Origin: Plakobranchus ocellatus
Taxonomy: Eukaryota > Mollusca > Gastropoda > Plakobranchidae
NCBI GenBank assembly: GCA_019648995.1
Contig: BLXT01005251.1
Location: 2,273,293-2,300,245 of the forward strand
Reading direction: 5' to 3'
Length of the DNA: 26,953 bases
Shown here: piece after piece, positions 1 through 10,800 of the stretch
Numbering within the stretch: the first letter of the stretch is position 1
Layout of the letters: every line of letters starts with the position of its first letter
The notes under the pieces: model-generated
What the model was told of the DNA's origin: nothing
Database searches by the model: none
Seen by the model: only the letters and a program-made list of their open reading frames with translations
Translations under genes and position numbers: made by a program

Positions 1-535
1 TTTTAAAACCCTAAGGCTCCCTTATTTGTGTACCAAATCACTTCAAACTTTTTATGTAGGTACATAAATACCTCCTCTATCGAAGTATCAGGCCAGATTT
101 GAAACATATTCAAAAATAAAATAAATATGATTTTTTTCTTAAGTATTCGATTATGCCCCTTGAAAAAATCCAAAAAAGGTGAATAACTCTCTTCATATAA
201 AAAAAAAAATGTGCTCAGATACTTTTTTGTGGAATGACATGACATAAAACCTGTGAAGATTTGAAAGTGATTGCTCAAAAAATAAAAGAGGAGTAGGGAA
301 AAAACTGTTGAAAAAGCATATTTTGAGAAAAACGCAATTTTCTGAAAAAAAATTAACAGTTTTAGTATGTATCCTGATATTCCTCGTGCGTTTTTATGAT
401 AAAATAAACCTAGAAACAATGTTCTCTTTTGTACTGATGGCCCTAGGGCATGTTCTAGTTTTATAATATGTTAATATCCCAAAAAGGCTGGTGTGACCAA
501 AATTCGATCATTTTCCCACCATCACCCCTCCTTAA

Positions 536-606
536 TACAACAGCAATAACAACAACATCAACACAACACCACCACCACCACCAACAGCAACAACAACAAC
601 AACAGC
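536..606. repeat. Imperfect CAA/CCA trinucleotide repeat
   Basis: This is a stretch of mixed CAA, CAC and CCA triplets, ending in consecutive CAA units. It lies in intron and has no coding context. Confidence 0.75.
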
Positions 607-930
607 GATGGTAACAGGTTGACCAATAGAGATAACCATTTGTGTTTTAGTTGCAGAAAAGATCCTCAGAAAAACAGCAACAATTAAGGTGATTTCCATC
701 CATCCCACCCCCTCCCTTCGCTTGTCATGTTCTATCCAATTCGATGTTTACCTCACCACCCTTTTTATTCTAATTCCTGACTGATTCTTTTCTTCTTGTT
801 TGGTATTTATTATTGTTGTCAACTCTGTATCCAGTTTGTGCCATTTCACTTTGGTTCCAGAATATTCTCTTAATTTATGAATAAAATATTGTAGCTGAAT
901 TTTTCCATTCATGTTCCGGAACAATCACTG

Positions 931-932
<2 letters not shown>

Positions 933-1013
<81 letters not shown>

Positions 1014-1054
1014 CTATCATTATTATTATTATTATTATTAGTAGTATTAGTATT

Positions 1055-1133
<79 letters not shown>

Positions 1134-1138
1134 TTATT
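933..1138. repeat. (ATT)n microsatellite, interrupted
   Basis: About 200 bp of ATT trinucleotides, interrupted near the middle by ATC/ACT and AGT variants. The two outer blocks are nearly pure. The long poly-Ile and poly-Asn readings on the two strands come purely from this repeat. Confidence 0.97.
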
Positions 1139-1632
1139 CACAGTCTCCTCAGAATGCAATAGTCTAATGTTTTATTAACTTTGTTTAACTTTGTTTAAAG
1201 ATGTAGGCAACATAATAAGATTGAATATCCGAAAAAGTAAACATTCCTTTAGGTGATATGTCATTGGAAAGCATCCACTGACAGATACAACATGTATATA
1301 TTATATACACAATAACACATATTAGGTGGCCTGAGTCAATACGAGTAACATTGCTGAAATTTTCCTTTTCATATTTCTTTAAATCAGTCCGTCCATATGA
1401 AAAGAAATAAAAATCGCTTGAAAACGTTATTCCCTGCGTTAAAAGAAAAGAAATATCTTTTCTATTTTTTTCATGACACTCTACAATCTATAACCTGCTC
1501 ACCCTCCACATCCCTCTCTTCCCCACTGTACTCATTATTTATAAAAGTTGGAGCTTGCTTTTGAGCTTATGCATATTATGATTGTCTAAGTTGTCGTTTC
1601 CCTTCCCTTCCTCCTCGTTGTCACCACTGCAG

Positions 1633-1772
1633 GCTACAAAGGTACCAACTGCACCGAGGATATCAATGAGTGCCAGTTTGAGGAGAATCCCTGTGGAAAT
1701 GTGAAGTGCTTCAACCAGCCTGGAAGCTTTACCTGTGACTGTCCGCCTGGTTATGATGGCAGCCCCTGTGTG
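1633..1772 (+). CDS. crb: Exon 1 of window: end of one EGF and EGF 1
   Basis: The acceptor is ccactgcag and the donor is gtatgt. The exon begins at phase 1 (the first glycine codon is split) and ends at phase 0. It encodes the tail of an upstream EGF (GYKGTNC) and a complete calcium-binding-type EGF starting EDINEC and ending GYDGSPCV. Its last 54 nt are duplicated downstream at 1874-1927. NCT in GYKGTNCT is an N-glycosylation sequon. Confidence 0.85.
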
Positions 1773-1803
1773 GTATGTCTGTCTGTCTGTCTGTCTGTCT
1801 CTC

Positions 1804-1854
<51 letters not shown>

Positions 1855-4800
1855 ATGTGCGCGCTTCTATCAGCCTGGAAGCTTTACCTGTGACTGTGAG
1901 CCTGGTTGTGATGGCAGCCCCTGTGTGGTATATCTGTTTGTCTTTCTGACTATCTATATGCCTGTATGTGTGTGTGTGTGTGCGTATTTGTATAGCTGTT
2001 TATTCAGTACCATGAGAGCCCCTGTGTGGTATGTCTGTCTGTCTTTCTGATTGTCTGTTTGCATGTATGTGTGTGTGTATGTTAGTACAAATGTTTATTC
2101 GGTATCATGGCAGCCCCTGTGTGGCTGTGTAGCTCGTTTTCATTTGTGTATGTGTGTGTGTAAGACTGTACACCTGTATATGATGACATCACCTGAGTGC
2201 ACAGGGACTTTTCCTGTCACGAGTTGATCCCACCACTGATGGCCTGCCCGTAGAGGGGCCTGGTAGCCTGAGATCACATTATTGTGGACAAGTTATGCAC
2301 AAAAATCGAACCAAACTGTCTTTGCAAAGAAATGTTATTCGCATTTTAAAAAGGAATTTTAGCTCAGAAGGCAATAGATGTATGAGGTAGTTGGAAATTA
2401 ATATAATTGATTTTTTTTAAAATCTGAAGTCAGTTAAGATGGTTTGAAAGCTCTATCCTGAGATCACCACTGAGTGGTGGACTGGGTATAACACTAATCA
2501 ATCAATCATTGAAAGCTTTATAATAAAAATTCATAGGGTATATAGTAAAGGGAAATAATTGTAGTCCCTTATTTATTCATCTGTTATCTATCTAGTTTGT
2601 ATTACATAATCAAGCATCTAATTCACTCGCTAGCTTCAGACAAGCAGATATTCTTCAGGTTTTTCAGCTTTTAGACGGCTCTAGAGAATGATCTCATGGT
2701 ACAAATTTTGGAGATAGAAAAGTTAATATTACATTAAACCTGCTCTACCATACATATTGCACTAAAATCCAATCACAGGTGTTGTTATATTTCCCCAGCA
2801 AATCAATGAATGTGTGTCACAGCCGTGCCGAAATGGCGGAACTTGTAACGATGGCCTGAATGAATTCACCTGCCAGTGTCTCCCAGGTTACACAGGCCTT
2901 ACTTGCAATGACGACATTGATGACTGTGTACTGAATGCGTGTCCGTACAACAACTCGAGTTGCAAAGATCTGGTGAATGACTACACTTGTGAGTGTGATG
3001 ATGGATTCTCTGGTGAGTTGCAAGGTGACTAGGCAATCAGAGGAAGGATTGGGGGGAGGGGGGAGAGGAGGATAAGTATGGGGGATTGACTTTATTTTTG
3101 TCTATTAAAATTTTTCTGAGTTGGAAATTTCGACCATTACCAGTGAATGTTTACAGATAACTGAGCTAGCAAAATTGTTATCCATCAATACAACCTAGAG
3201 ACGTCACTCCTGTCTCCCGCCATATGCGGGTGATTATTCTCACAGCACTTTGTTTGGATGCTGTTAATTTGAGATATTGTGAACTATTGGGACTCCCGTA
3301 TTGTCCAAAAATTGCTTTAACTTCTATATTTTCCCTGCTCTTCTTCAGGGAAAAGAAAGCAAAAGAAATAATAGCAGATTAAAAAAAAACAAACAACAAG
3401 AAAAAAAAAATGACATCTTGAAAAATTAAGTTACAGGGGCAACTGGAAGAGTCCAGAGTAAAGACAGCTCTAGAGAGAATTGAGAAGAGAAACAAGTGAG
3501 AGAAGATGTGATCTGCTTCAGAAGTGATACATTAAAAAAGACAAGGACTTTTTTATTATGCTAAAGTTTGCTGCAGGAAGATAATAAAGGTCTCTAGACC
3601 AGTTCAAATTAATCTAAAGTCATATTTTCTCTTTCCTGAGTCATTGATGGCCAGAAATCGTGACCTTTTGCCAATGTGAAAACTCATTAGAGATTTTCTC
3701 AGCCTGTGCCAAGATATTGGACTTTAAATTTTGTGGGAAAAAAAAAATGGCAGTGAAAAAATATTTGAAAAAAAAAAAAGAGTTCTTTTCTTCAACTTTG
3801 TTACGTGCAACATCTGCCCCATTAGGATCTGTCTGAATGAGTTGGAAGTGGTATTTTGAAATATCTAAAATTGATTTCTGTGAGGTTTGAAATGGAGAAA
3901 AGCGGATAGAGCTATGTTGATTCTGAGCCAAAATATGGGGCTTTTCAACGTTTCAAAAAAGCTTTTTTTAAAGGAGGAAAAAAAAAAAGAACTTAAAATT
4001 CCTCATTCTCAAAGCTGTTACATGCGACATGTGATCCATAAAGAGTGTTCAGAAGACATATGATGCCTTAAAACAGTTTTCAATACTGTAATTTCTTCTC
4101 TGAAATGTCAAAGCATTTAATAAAGTAACATTCTGTCTGAAACAGTTGCAGCTCGACTTGATGACTTTGTAGAGCAAAACTGAATACACTCTGTGTGTAT
4201 GTTTTATTTCAGGCAACCCGCCAACCACCAACTGTCAGGATATAAACGAGTGCCTCCCTCTGCCCTCTGGCAGGTGCAGGCATGGAGCAAACTGCACCAA
4301 CCTGGTCGGTGGCTATCTCTGTAACTGCCGGCCAGGCTTCACTGGGCAAGACTGTGAGACCAATGTGGACGACTGCACGCCAAACCCTTGTGACCACAAT
4401 GCCACGTAGGTTCTGCTTAAAGTTATGTTAGAATCTAAGAGTTTTCACAGTCATACATCGGCAGAAATAGCATTTTTTTTTTTTAACTGAATTAGCAAAG
4501 ACTTATGCAGGATGATTATAAATTACTTAAACAATAGTTCAGATAGCTTCAGCCATGCATGCAAAGCAACTTGATCAAGGAAAACTTTGTGAGGTTGAAT
4601 TGCATAATAGAAACATGGTGATGTTGATAATTGAAAAAATGATGCAATTTTTAAAGAGAGATTAAAAAGAAACAACAGTGACTTCAGCTGTGATAATGGT
4701 ACTGATTATACAATAGTATTAATAATGAAAGTAATAATAATAATGACAACATTAACAGAAGAACATTTAGTTTGGTTTGTTTTGAGCTATAGCTTGCCTA

Positions 4801-7800
4801 ATCACTGCAAAGGTTTTCCGGTTTTCTACACAACAGTATCCTGTTGATTTGACACCAATATTGCAGAAGAGAAACGAGAAGAAGAAAAGAAAAAGGAACA
4901 AAAATTGTCCCCTTTAAAAAAAAAAAATCTTGAAGAAGCTGATTACAGATCTTGTCTGGAAACAAAACCCTAATGTCCAAAATATGAAGTTTCTTTAACC
5001 TTTTTCACCTGAAAGATTTTAAGATAAGAAGAAGAGAAGAAAACATCAGTGCTGAAGCCATACAAGTCAATAAAAATTTGTATAATGAAGACTTAGAGTG
5101 CAAATCTCTGTAGACCAATACATATAAGTTAAATGTTGCATTTTGAGCATGGAATATCATTGATCCACTCAGAATATGCATTTATTGAGTTTTTGTTGTG
5201 GTGAAGACAAGATGCCCATATAGATTTTGTACATTAAAAGCCTTTGTTTTCCCACAAAAGTTTTGCATGTGACAGTTTGACTCATAAGGATTTGTCTCAA
5301 GATAAGTTATATATTCCAGGTGTGTGGACGGTGAAAACGGGTACACATGCTCCTGCCTGCCTGGCTACACTGGACTGAAGTGTGAGACCAATATCAATGA
5401 ATGTGCTGACCATGATTGTCGCAACGAGGCCAACTGCACAGACCTGGTGAGTGGTGGCCAAATGTCTTGTTTCATCTACAATTATTAAGTCCGTGACAGA
5501 TACTACGCTGCATGTTGTTGTTGTTGTTGTTGTTGTTATCCAGTGTCGCTCCCCAGAACGTTGGCTGCCCGCACTGCCTCATGTACCATCTGTCTCGTAT
5601 AATTTTCTTTTTTTGATGTAGTTAAGGAGTTTGTGTTCTTCATTTAGTTCTTCTAGGATACTTTGATCTGTTCTCCGTTCTCTCCAGCTTATTCGTAATA
5701 GTCTTCTATAAAACCACATCTCGGCTGAATTTATTTTCTTCTCTTGTTTCTTTTTGATCGTCCATCCTTCGGCTCCGTATGTCATCACGGTCCACACTAG
5801 TGTTTTCATAATTTTTTTTTGCATGTAGCCATAGGATAATGATTCCTTTTTTATGGGTTTGACTCTTTTCTCAGGAGTTATTGTCATTCTCATATTTTAT
5901 CTTCTTTTTTGTTTTTTTCCACCAGTATTTCCCAAGGAACACCTTTTCATATCTCCATCTCTGACATTCCTCTGTAGTTAAATGTTAAGGTTGCAACTAT
6001 TCGAGTTTTTGTACTGTCACCACACAATGAAATAAGAGCTTTTTACCTCCCTTGCTTTCAAGAGCAATGTGTACTTAGCTTATGATTTACCCCCCAACTT
6101 TTCCAGGTGAATGGCTACAAGTGTGAATGTGTACCAGGTTGGACTGGAGATCTATGTGAGACAAACATTGACGATTGTGATCCGAACCCATGCTTCAGTG
6201 GAGGGAAGTGTGAGGACCGCCTGAATGCCTTCTACTGCGACTGCCCACTCGGATATTCAGGTCAGTTTCCTGTCGTTTGCTGAAGTTCTGACTAATGTGA
6301 TTGATAAAACAACAATTTCGATTGAATATTAAGATGTGAGGTGGTTATTGGCAATTGCTGACAAAGGCATTAAACGAAAAAAAAAGATGGAATTAGGGAG
6401 GAAAATGCAGATCTCTAAGAGATGATTATTTTATCGTGCAAATACTCCTTTTTTTTTTGTATCTTCCACCATTTTCAAATTTTAACTTTATAATTATCTT
6501 TATGAACCATCCCTAACAATAGAATCATTTTGTAGATAGTTTTGAGAAGTCTTTTTATCAAGGGAAAAATTTTTGAAATTTCTATTTGGTGTGTATTCTA
6601 TTGCTGAATTGAAAAATTTCTTGTCTCTACAGGTTTTATTCTTAAACTCTAGCAATTTTGAATGCTTTCCAGGACTACAAAATATTACAAATCCGTTTTT
6701 TTTTTTTGTTTTTGTTGCCTTTTCTTGTATTGTTTTTTTGTGCAATGTGTTTTTTGACATATTTTGTAACTCTGATGTTGTGATTCTATGTCTATTGAAG
6801 GAATCTGCCTCTGCAGAGAGTAACAGAAATGCAGAAATTAACCAAATGGCTTGAGGCCAGATTTAATGAGTTGAATTTCCAATGTGTTATTTTTTTTAGA
6901 AAATTTTGTTTTTGGCCTCTTTCCCCTGTTTTTTTTTATTTTAAACCATGAAAACCTCATTGTTTGGATACAAAGTTACAGTGTTTCTGTGCAGTTTTCA
7001 CCACTGCAAAGCTTTCCATATATGCAGTTTCTTGTTGATAAAACAATTGGTTTCAACACTAAGACAAAGACACTCTCTTAAAATTAAAGCCATGCAAAGT
7101 GTGTGCATATCTTGAAAAAGCATAACAATAACATTAATCTTATCATATAGACTTTTAAACAGATAGAGCCTTTTTTATCTCATAGAGACATGATCAAAAT
7201 TTTAGCTATTATAAGCAAGGACTGAACATTTGCAATACCATATAAATCTTAATTTGATCAACATGAGGTATCGGCAAAACCACAGAAGTGTAATTATCTT
7301 TCTCAAGATTGGCAGTTCTTCAAGATTTTCCTGCCATTTTCTATTGAGATGGAAATACATTTTTTTAACATATATGCACTCTCTCAAATTGCCTTTACTC
7401 GCAGGAGAAAACTGTAGCACCAACATTGACGACTGTGACCCTGATCCATGCCAGAATAACGGGACCTGTTTAGATGGTGTCAACAAATACACCTGTGACT
7501 GTCACCCAGACTGGATGGGCCGCAACTGCACCGAAGTTTACGATGCTTGCGCCTCAAACCCATGTCGCAATGGTGGCATCTGTACCAGGTAGGTAGACAG
7601 AGATAACTCTTGAAGGAGCTGTGAGAGTTGTTGTGGGGAATTGGCATCTGTTAATATCTTGAGTCAAATCCAAATGATTCAAAAGTCCCATTTTGAATAG
7701 TTAAAATCAACTATTCAATTTTTTAGACAAACTACATGATCTCTCCAAAATCCCCTAGCCAAACAATGTGCTAGATGTTTTGAGTATATCTTGCTTTCCT

Positions 7801-10800
7801 CGCACTCTGTATACAATGGTTGTAATTAGGAAAAGAAACCCATACTTGTGTTCCATTTTGTCTCAAACTTTAATGGCTCTCTCTGTCTCTTCCCCTGCTT
7901 ATCCCTGCAGTGAACCGAGGGTCCATGCCTTCAACTGCTCCTGCCCAATTGGCTTCAATGGTTCTGTGTGTGAAATCAACATAAACGACTGTGAGCTGGC
8001 GGGGCCCAATGCCTGCGAGACCTGGCAGATATGCATTGATGGGGTGAATAACTTCACCTGTGGATGCCCATTAGGTAACCTGCGCCACACACGAATACAT
8101 ATAAACAAAGAATTGTCAAGAATAATTTTAAATTTTAAACATGAATGCATATTAACATTGAAATTGTCAAGAGTGATTTTCTGCAGATGAGATCTCAAAT
8201 AGACACAGGGGACACATAAATCTATTTCAATCTATAACTTTTGCCACTGTTTCCTGACCAGCCTAGAGTGGCTGAAATCTGAGCTTAATTTTTTTTTCAT
8301 CATCAATTGAGCAAAAATAGAACAGTGTGATGAAAACTTATGTGTATCAAATTCCTAAACAATCAGCATTTTCATAAAGTATTTAAAGGTAATTTCCATG
8401 CTCCCATAATGTAACTAAAGGTAACTGCTCCATGTTCCAAGAATGATAATTAAAGGAAACTAATGTTCCCTTGAGGCAAATAACGGTAACTGCTCCCTGT
8501 TGCCATTAGGTAATTAGAGGTAAATAGCAGTTCCCTCTCTCCATAATTTAATAGCAGAAAACTGTTCCCTGATGTAATTTAAGGTAACTAACTGCTCCTT
8601 TTTCCTATTAGGAGCTTAAAAGTAACCACTCCTTGTTTCCATAAGGTAATTAAAGGTAACTTATATTGTTCTGTGTTCCCATTAGGTAAAGGCGGCTTCC
8701 AGTGTCAGGAGGAGATTAATGAATGCGATGCGAACCCATGTCGTAACAATGGCAACTGTACTGATGGGCGAGGGAACTACACCTGCACCTGCCAGCAGAC
8801 TGTGATAGATATCTCCAGGTGAGTTCAGCACGGCTGCCCCTCTTGCTTATCTTTTATTCAGTATTTCATGAGGATGTGGAAAAGTAACTTATGGTCAGAG
8901 GAAAACCCACTGGGCTGTTGGAACTACACTCTTCAGATTAAACTAGGACAGTGGCCACTGAGTAAGAGAGTATCACTAGAGGCAGGCTTTTCTGCTTTTA
9001 TTGCATAAATTATATATGATAAATTTGAAATAGTTATTTTAATCAATGCTGTTTTCTCTCTTTTTCTTTCACTCTCATCTATCTCTTCCTTCCCCTCCTG
9101 CCTCTTCCCCCTCTCTGACTCTCCCCCCCCCGGTCTGTCTTTCCTCTCTACCTCTCACACTTCTCACTTTTTCCACTCCTCCTCTCCTCCTGGGTCTCTA
9201 CTCCAACCCTCCTCCCCTTATTGCTCCTCCTCTCCCCCTCCCTCACACATTCCAGTGTGATTGGACCTGGTGGAGTTTTCATCTCTGGCTACACTGGCCA
9301 GAACTGTGAGGAGGACATCGATGAGTGTGAGGTCTACAAGGATCCCCCAATCTGCCAATCGAAGGGCAAGTGTGAGAACACAGATGGGGCGTTTGAGTGC
9401 TTCTGCCGCACTCGGCCAGTGGGTGGAAATGATTTTTATGTGGGTGAGTCACCATATTGAGTGTTTCTAAGATTTGGAAGCCTATTGTATGCTATTAAAG
9501 TCTTGTCGATCTGGAAAGTCAAGTAGGAGAATACTGTTAACTCAAGTAAATCTACCACTAATAACTAATTTCACTGGTAATACACATTAGCAGAATGAGA
9601 CAACTGGATGCAGCAGTCTTTTGTCTGGATTCGAGTTTGAGCCACAGCCAAAAAAGGTTTGGTCTACAGAGGGCTTGAGATCACCTATATTCACAAAACC
9701 AAATCACAGTTCACACCAGAGCCAGCCCTGGTATCCCACTGTAGCGATCACCACTGCTAGGCCTATCCTGGGAAACAAACGTAATCACTAGCCGCACTGC
9801 TTATAGAAAACATTAGTAATACCCTCCCTTCTGGTAGGCTGACAAAAGTTTAGTTATCACCAGTCCAAGCATTGCTGTAATAGATCTAGAGTTTGACATA
9901 TCAACAACAACAAAGATAATAATCTCCCCCTTTTTTCTTGTTGCCCCTCTCGTCACTTTGCCAGGTACATTGTGTGAATCTCTGCGCTCCTACTGTGACA
10001 TCCGTCTGCCGAACCAGCAGTGCCAGAACGGTGCTACCTGTCTCAACATTCAGAGCGGCTCAGAGTGTGTCTGCGCACCTGGATATACTGGTAGGATTAC
10101 GTCCTCAACATCATCATCATCAAATGCCCTGCTCTTAAGCATTGGTGATCATACACTTCCAGGCATTTCTCTCACAGCTCACTCTGTCTTCATTTCTATC
10201 TTCGTGCCTATATTGTTTTGTTGACCCTTTCTGTACCAACTCATAATTGTATTCCTTATTTTCTCTTGAATCATCCTGAGACCTGTCTTGATAAATTCTG
10301 ACAACTTGCGAATGCTTCCTTTGTGATGGAGAGGCAGTTGATGGTGATGAAGGAAAAGGAAAGTGCAAATATCTATTTCTCAAACAAATTTGACCCCAGG
10401 CAATTTTCACCCATTGAATGTCCATTGTGATGCATGTTTAGACAATGCAGTTTTTTTCTCTTCTCGGTCATGCTGCTTGAGGGACGCAGATATTTGTTAA
10501 TGTAAACAAATTTTAACATTTCTCCCAAGACCAGTCAGTATGAGACAAAGGCCAGTGGTATTTTGAACATCATCAAACTGTCAACACAACTTGACAGATT
10601 TGTCTGTGAGCTTTGCTGTGCTGAAAGTTGGATAGAGCTATGGCTGTTGAGAGTCCAGATATTGGTTTTTAACTTTTTGAAAAAAACACTTCAAAGAAAT
10701 GAAAAAATGAAAATAATTTTTTCGCTCAAAAGTCTTACATGCAACTTAAGTTTCTTTACAATTGGTCTCAAGACATTTCAGTCTCCAATTTATTCTATTG

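Larger units (their letters stand above)
1..1632 (+). other. Upstream intron sequence (3' part)
   Basis: This is AT-rich noncoding sequence before the first recognisable exon. It contains a CAA/CCA-rich stretch near 538-605 and a long (ATT)n microsatellite at 933-1138. It ends in a pyrimidine-rich tract and the acceptor ccactgcag at 1632. The following exon starts mid-codon, so this is intron rather than 5' flank. No EGF or LamG coding segment is seen here. Confidence 0.7.
1719..2124 (+). repeat. Decaying tandem array of the exon 1 3' end
   Basis: The segment agcccctgtgtgg recurs at 1761, 1916, 2017 and 2112, spacings 155, 101 and 95 bp. The first copy is the real exon end. The second keeps 54 nt with only three differences, and the third and fourth keep about 25 bp. 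Microsatellite tails (ctgtctgt, tgtgtg) lie between copies, suggesting that exon end and microsatellite were duplicated together. Confidence 0.88.
1773..2798 (+). other. Intron 1 with microsatellites and decayed exon-end copies
   Basis: The first 350 bp hold (CTGT)n and (CT)n microsatellites, TG runs and three decaying copies of the end of exon 1, described separately. The region 2199-2281 may be a tRNA-derived SINE remnant on the minus strand. From 2290 onward the sequence is AT-rich with nothing recognisable. It ends at ttccccag, position 2798. Confidence 0.8.

Noticed and set aside
3..419. Minus-strand open frame of 138 codons
   Set aside because: Low-complexity Phe/Leu/Ile/Lys composition from AT-rich DNA, with no domain and no splice context.
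911..1162. Open frames of poly-isoleucine (+) and poly-asparagine (-)
   Set aside because: They are the two readings of an (ATT)n microsatellite and have no other coding character.
8385..8685. CRISPR array
   Set aside because: Units are degenerate and contiguous without unique spacers, inside a eukaryotic intron.
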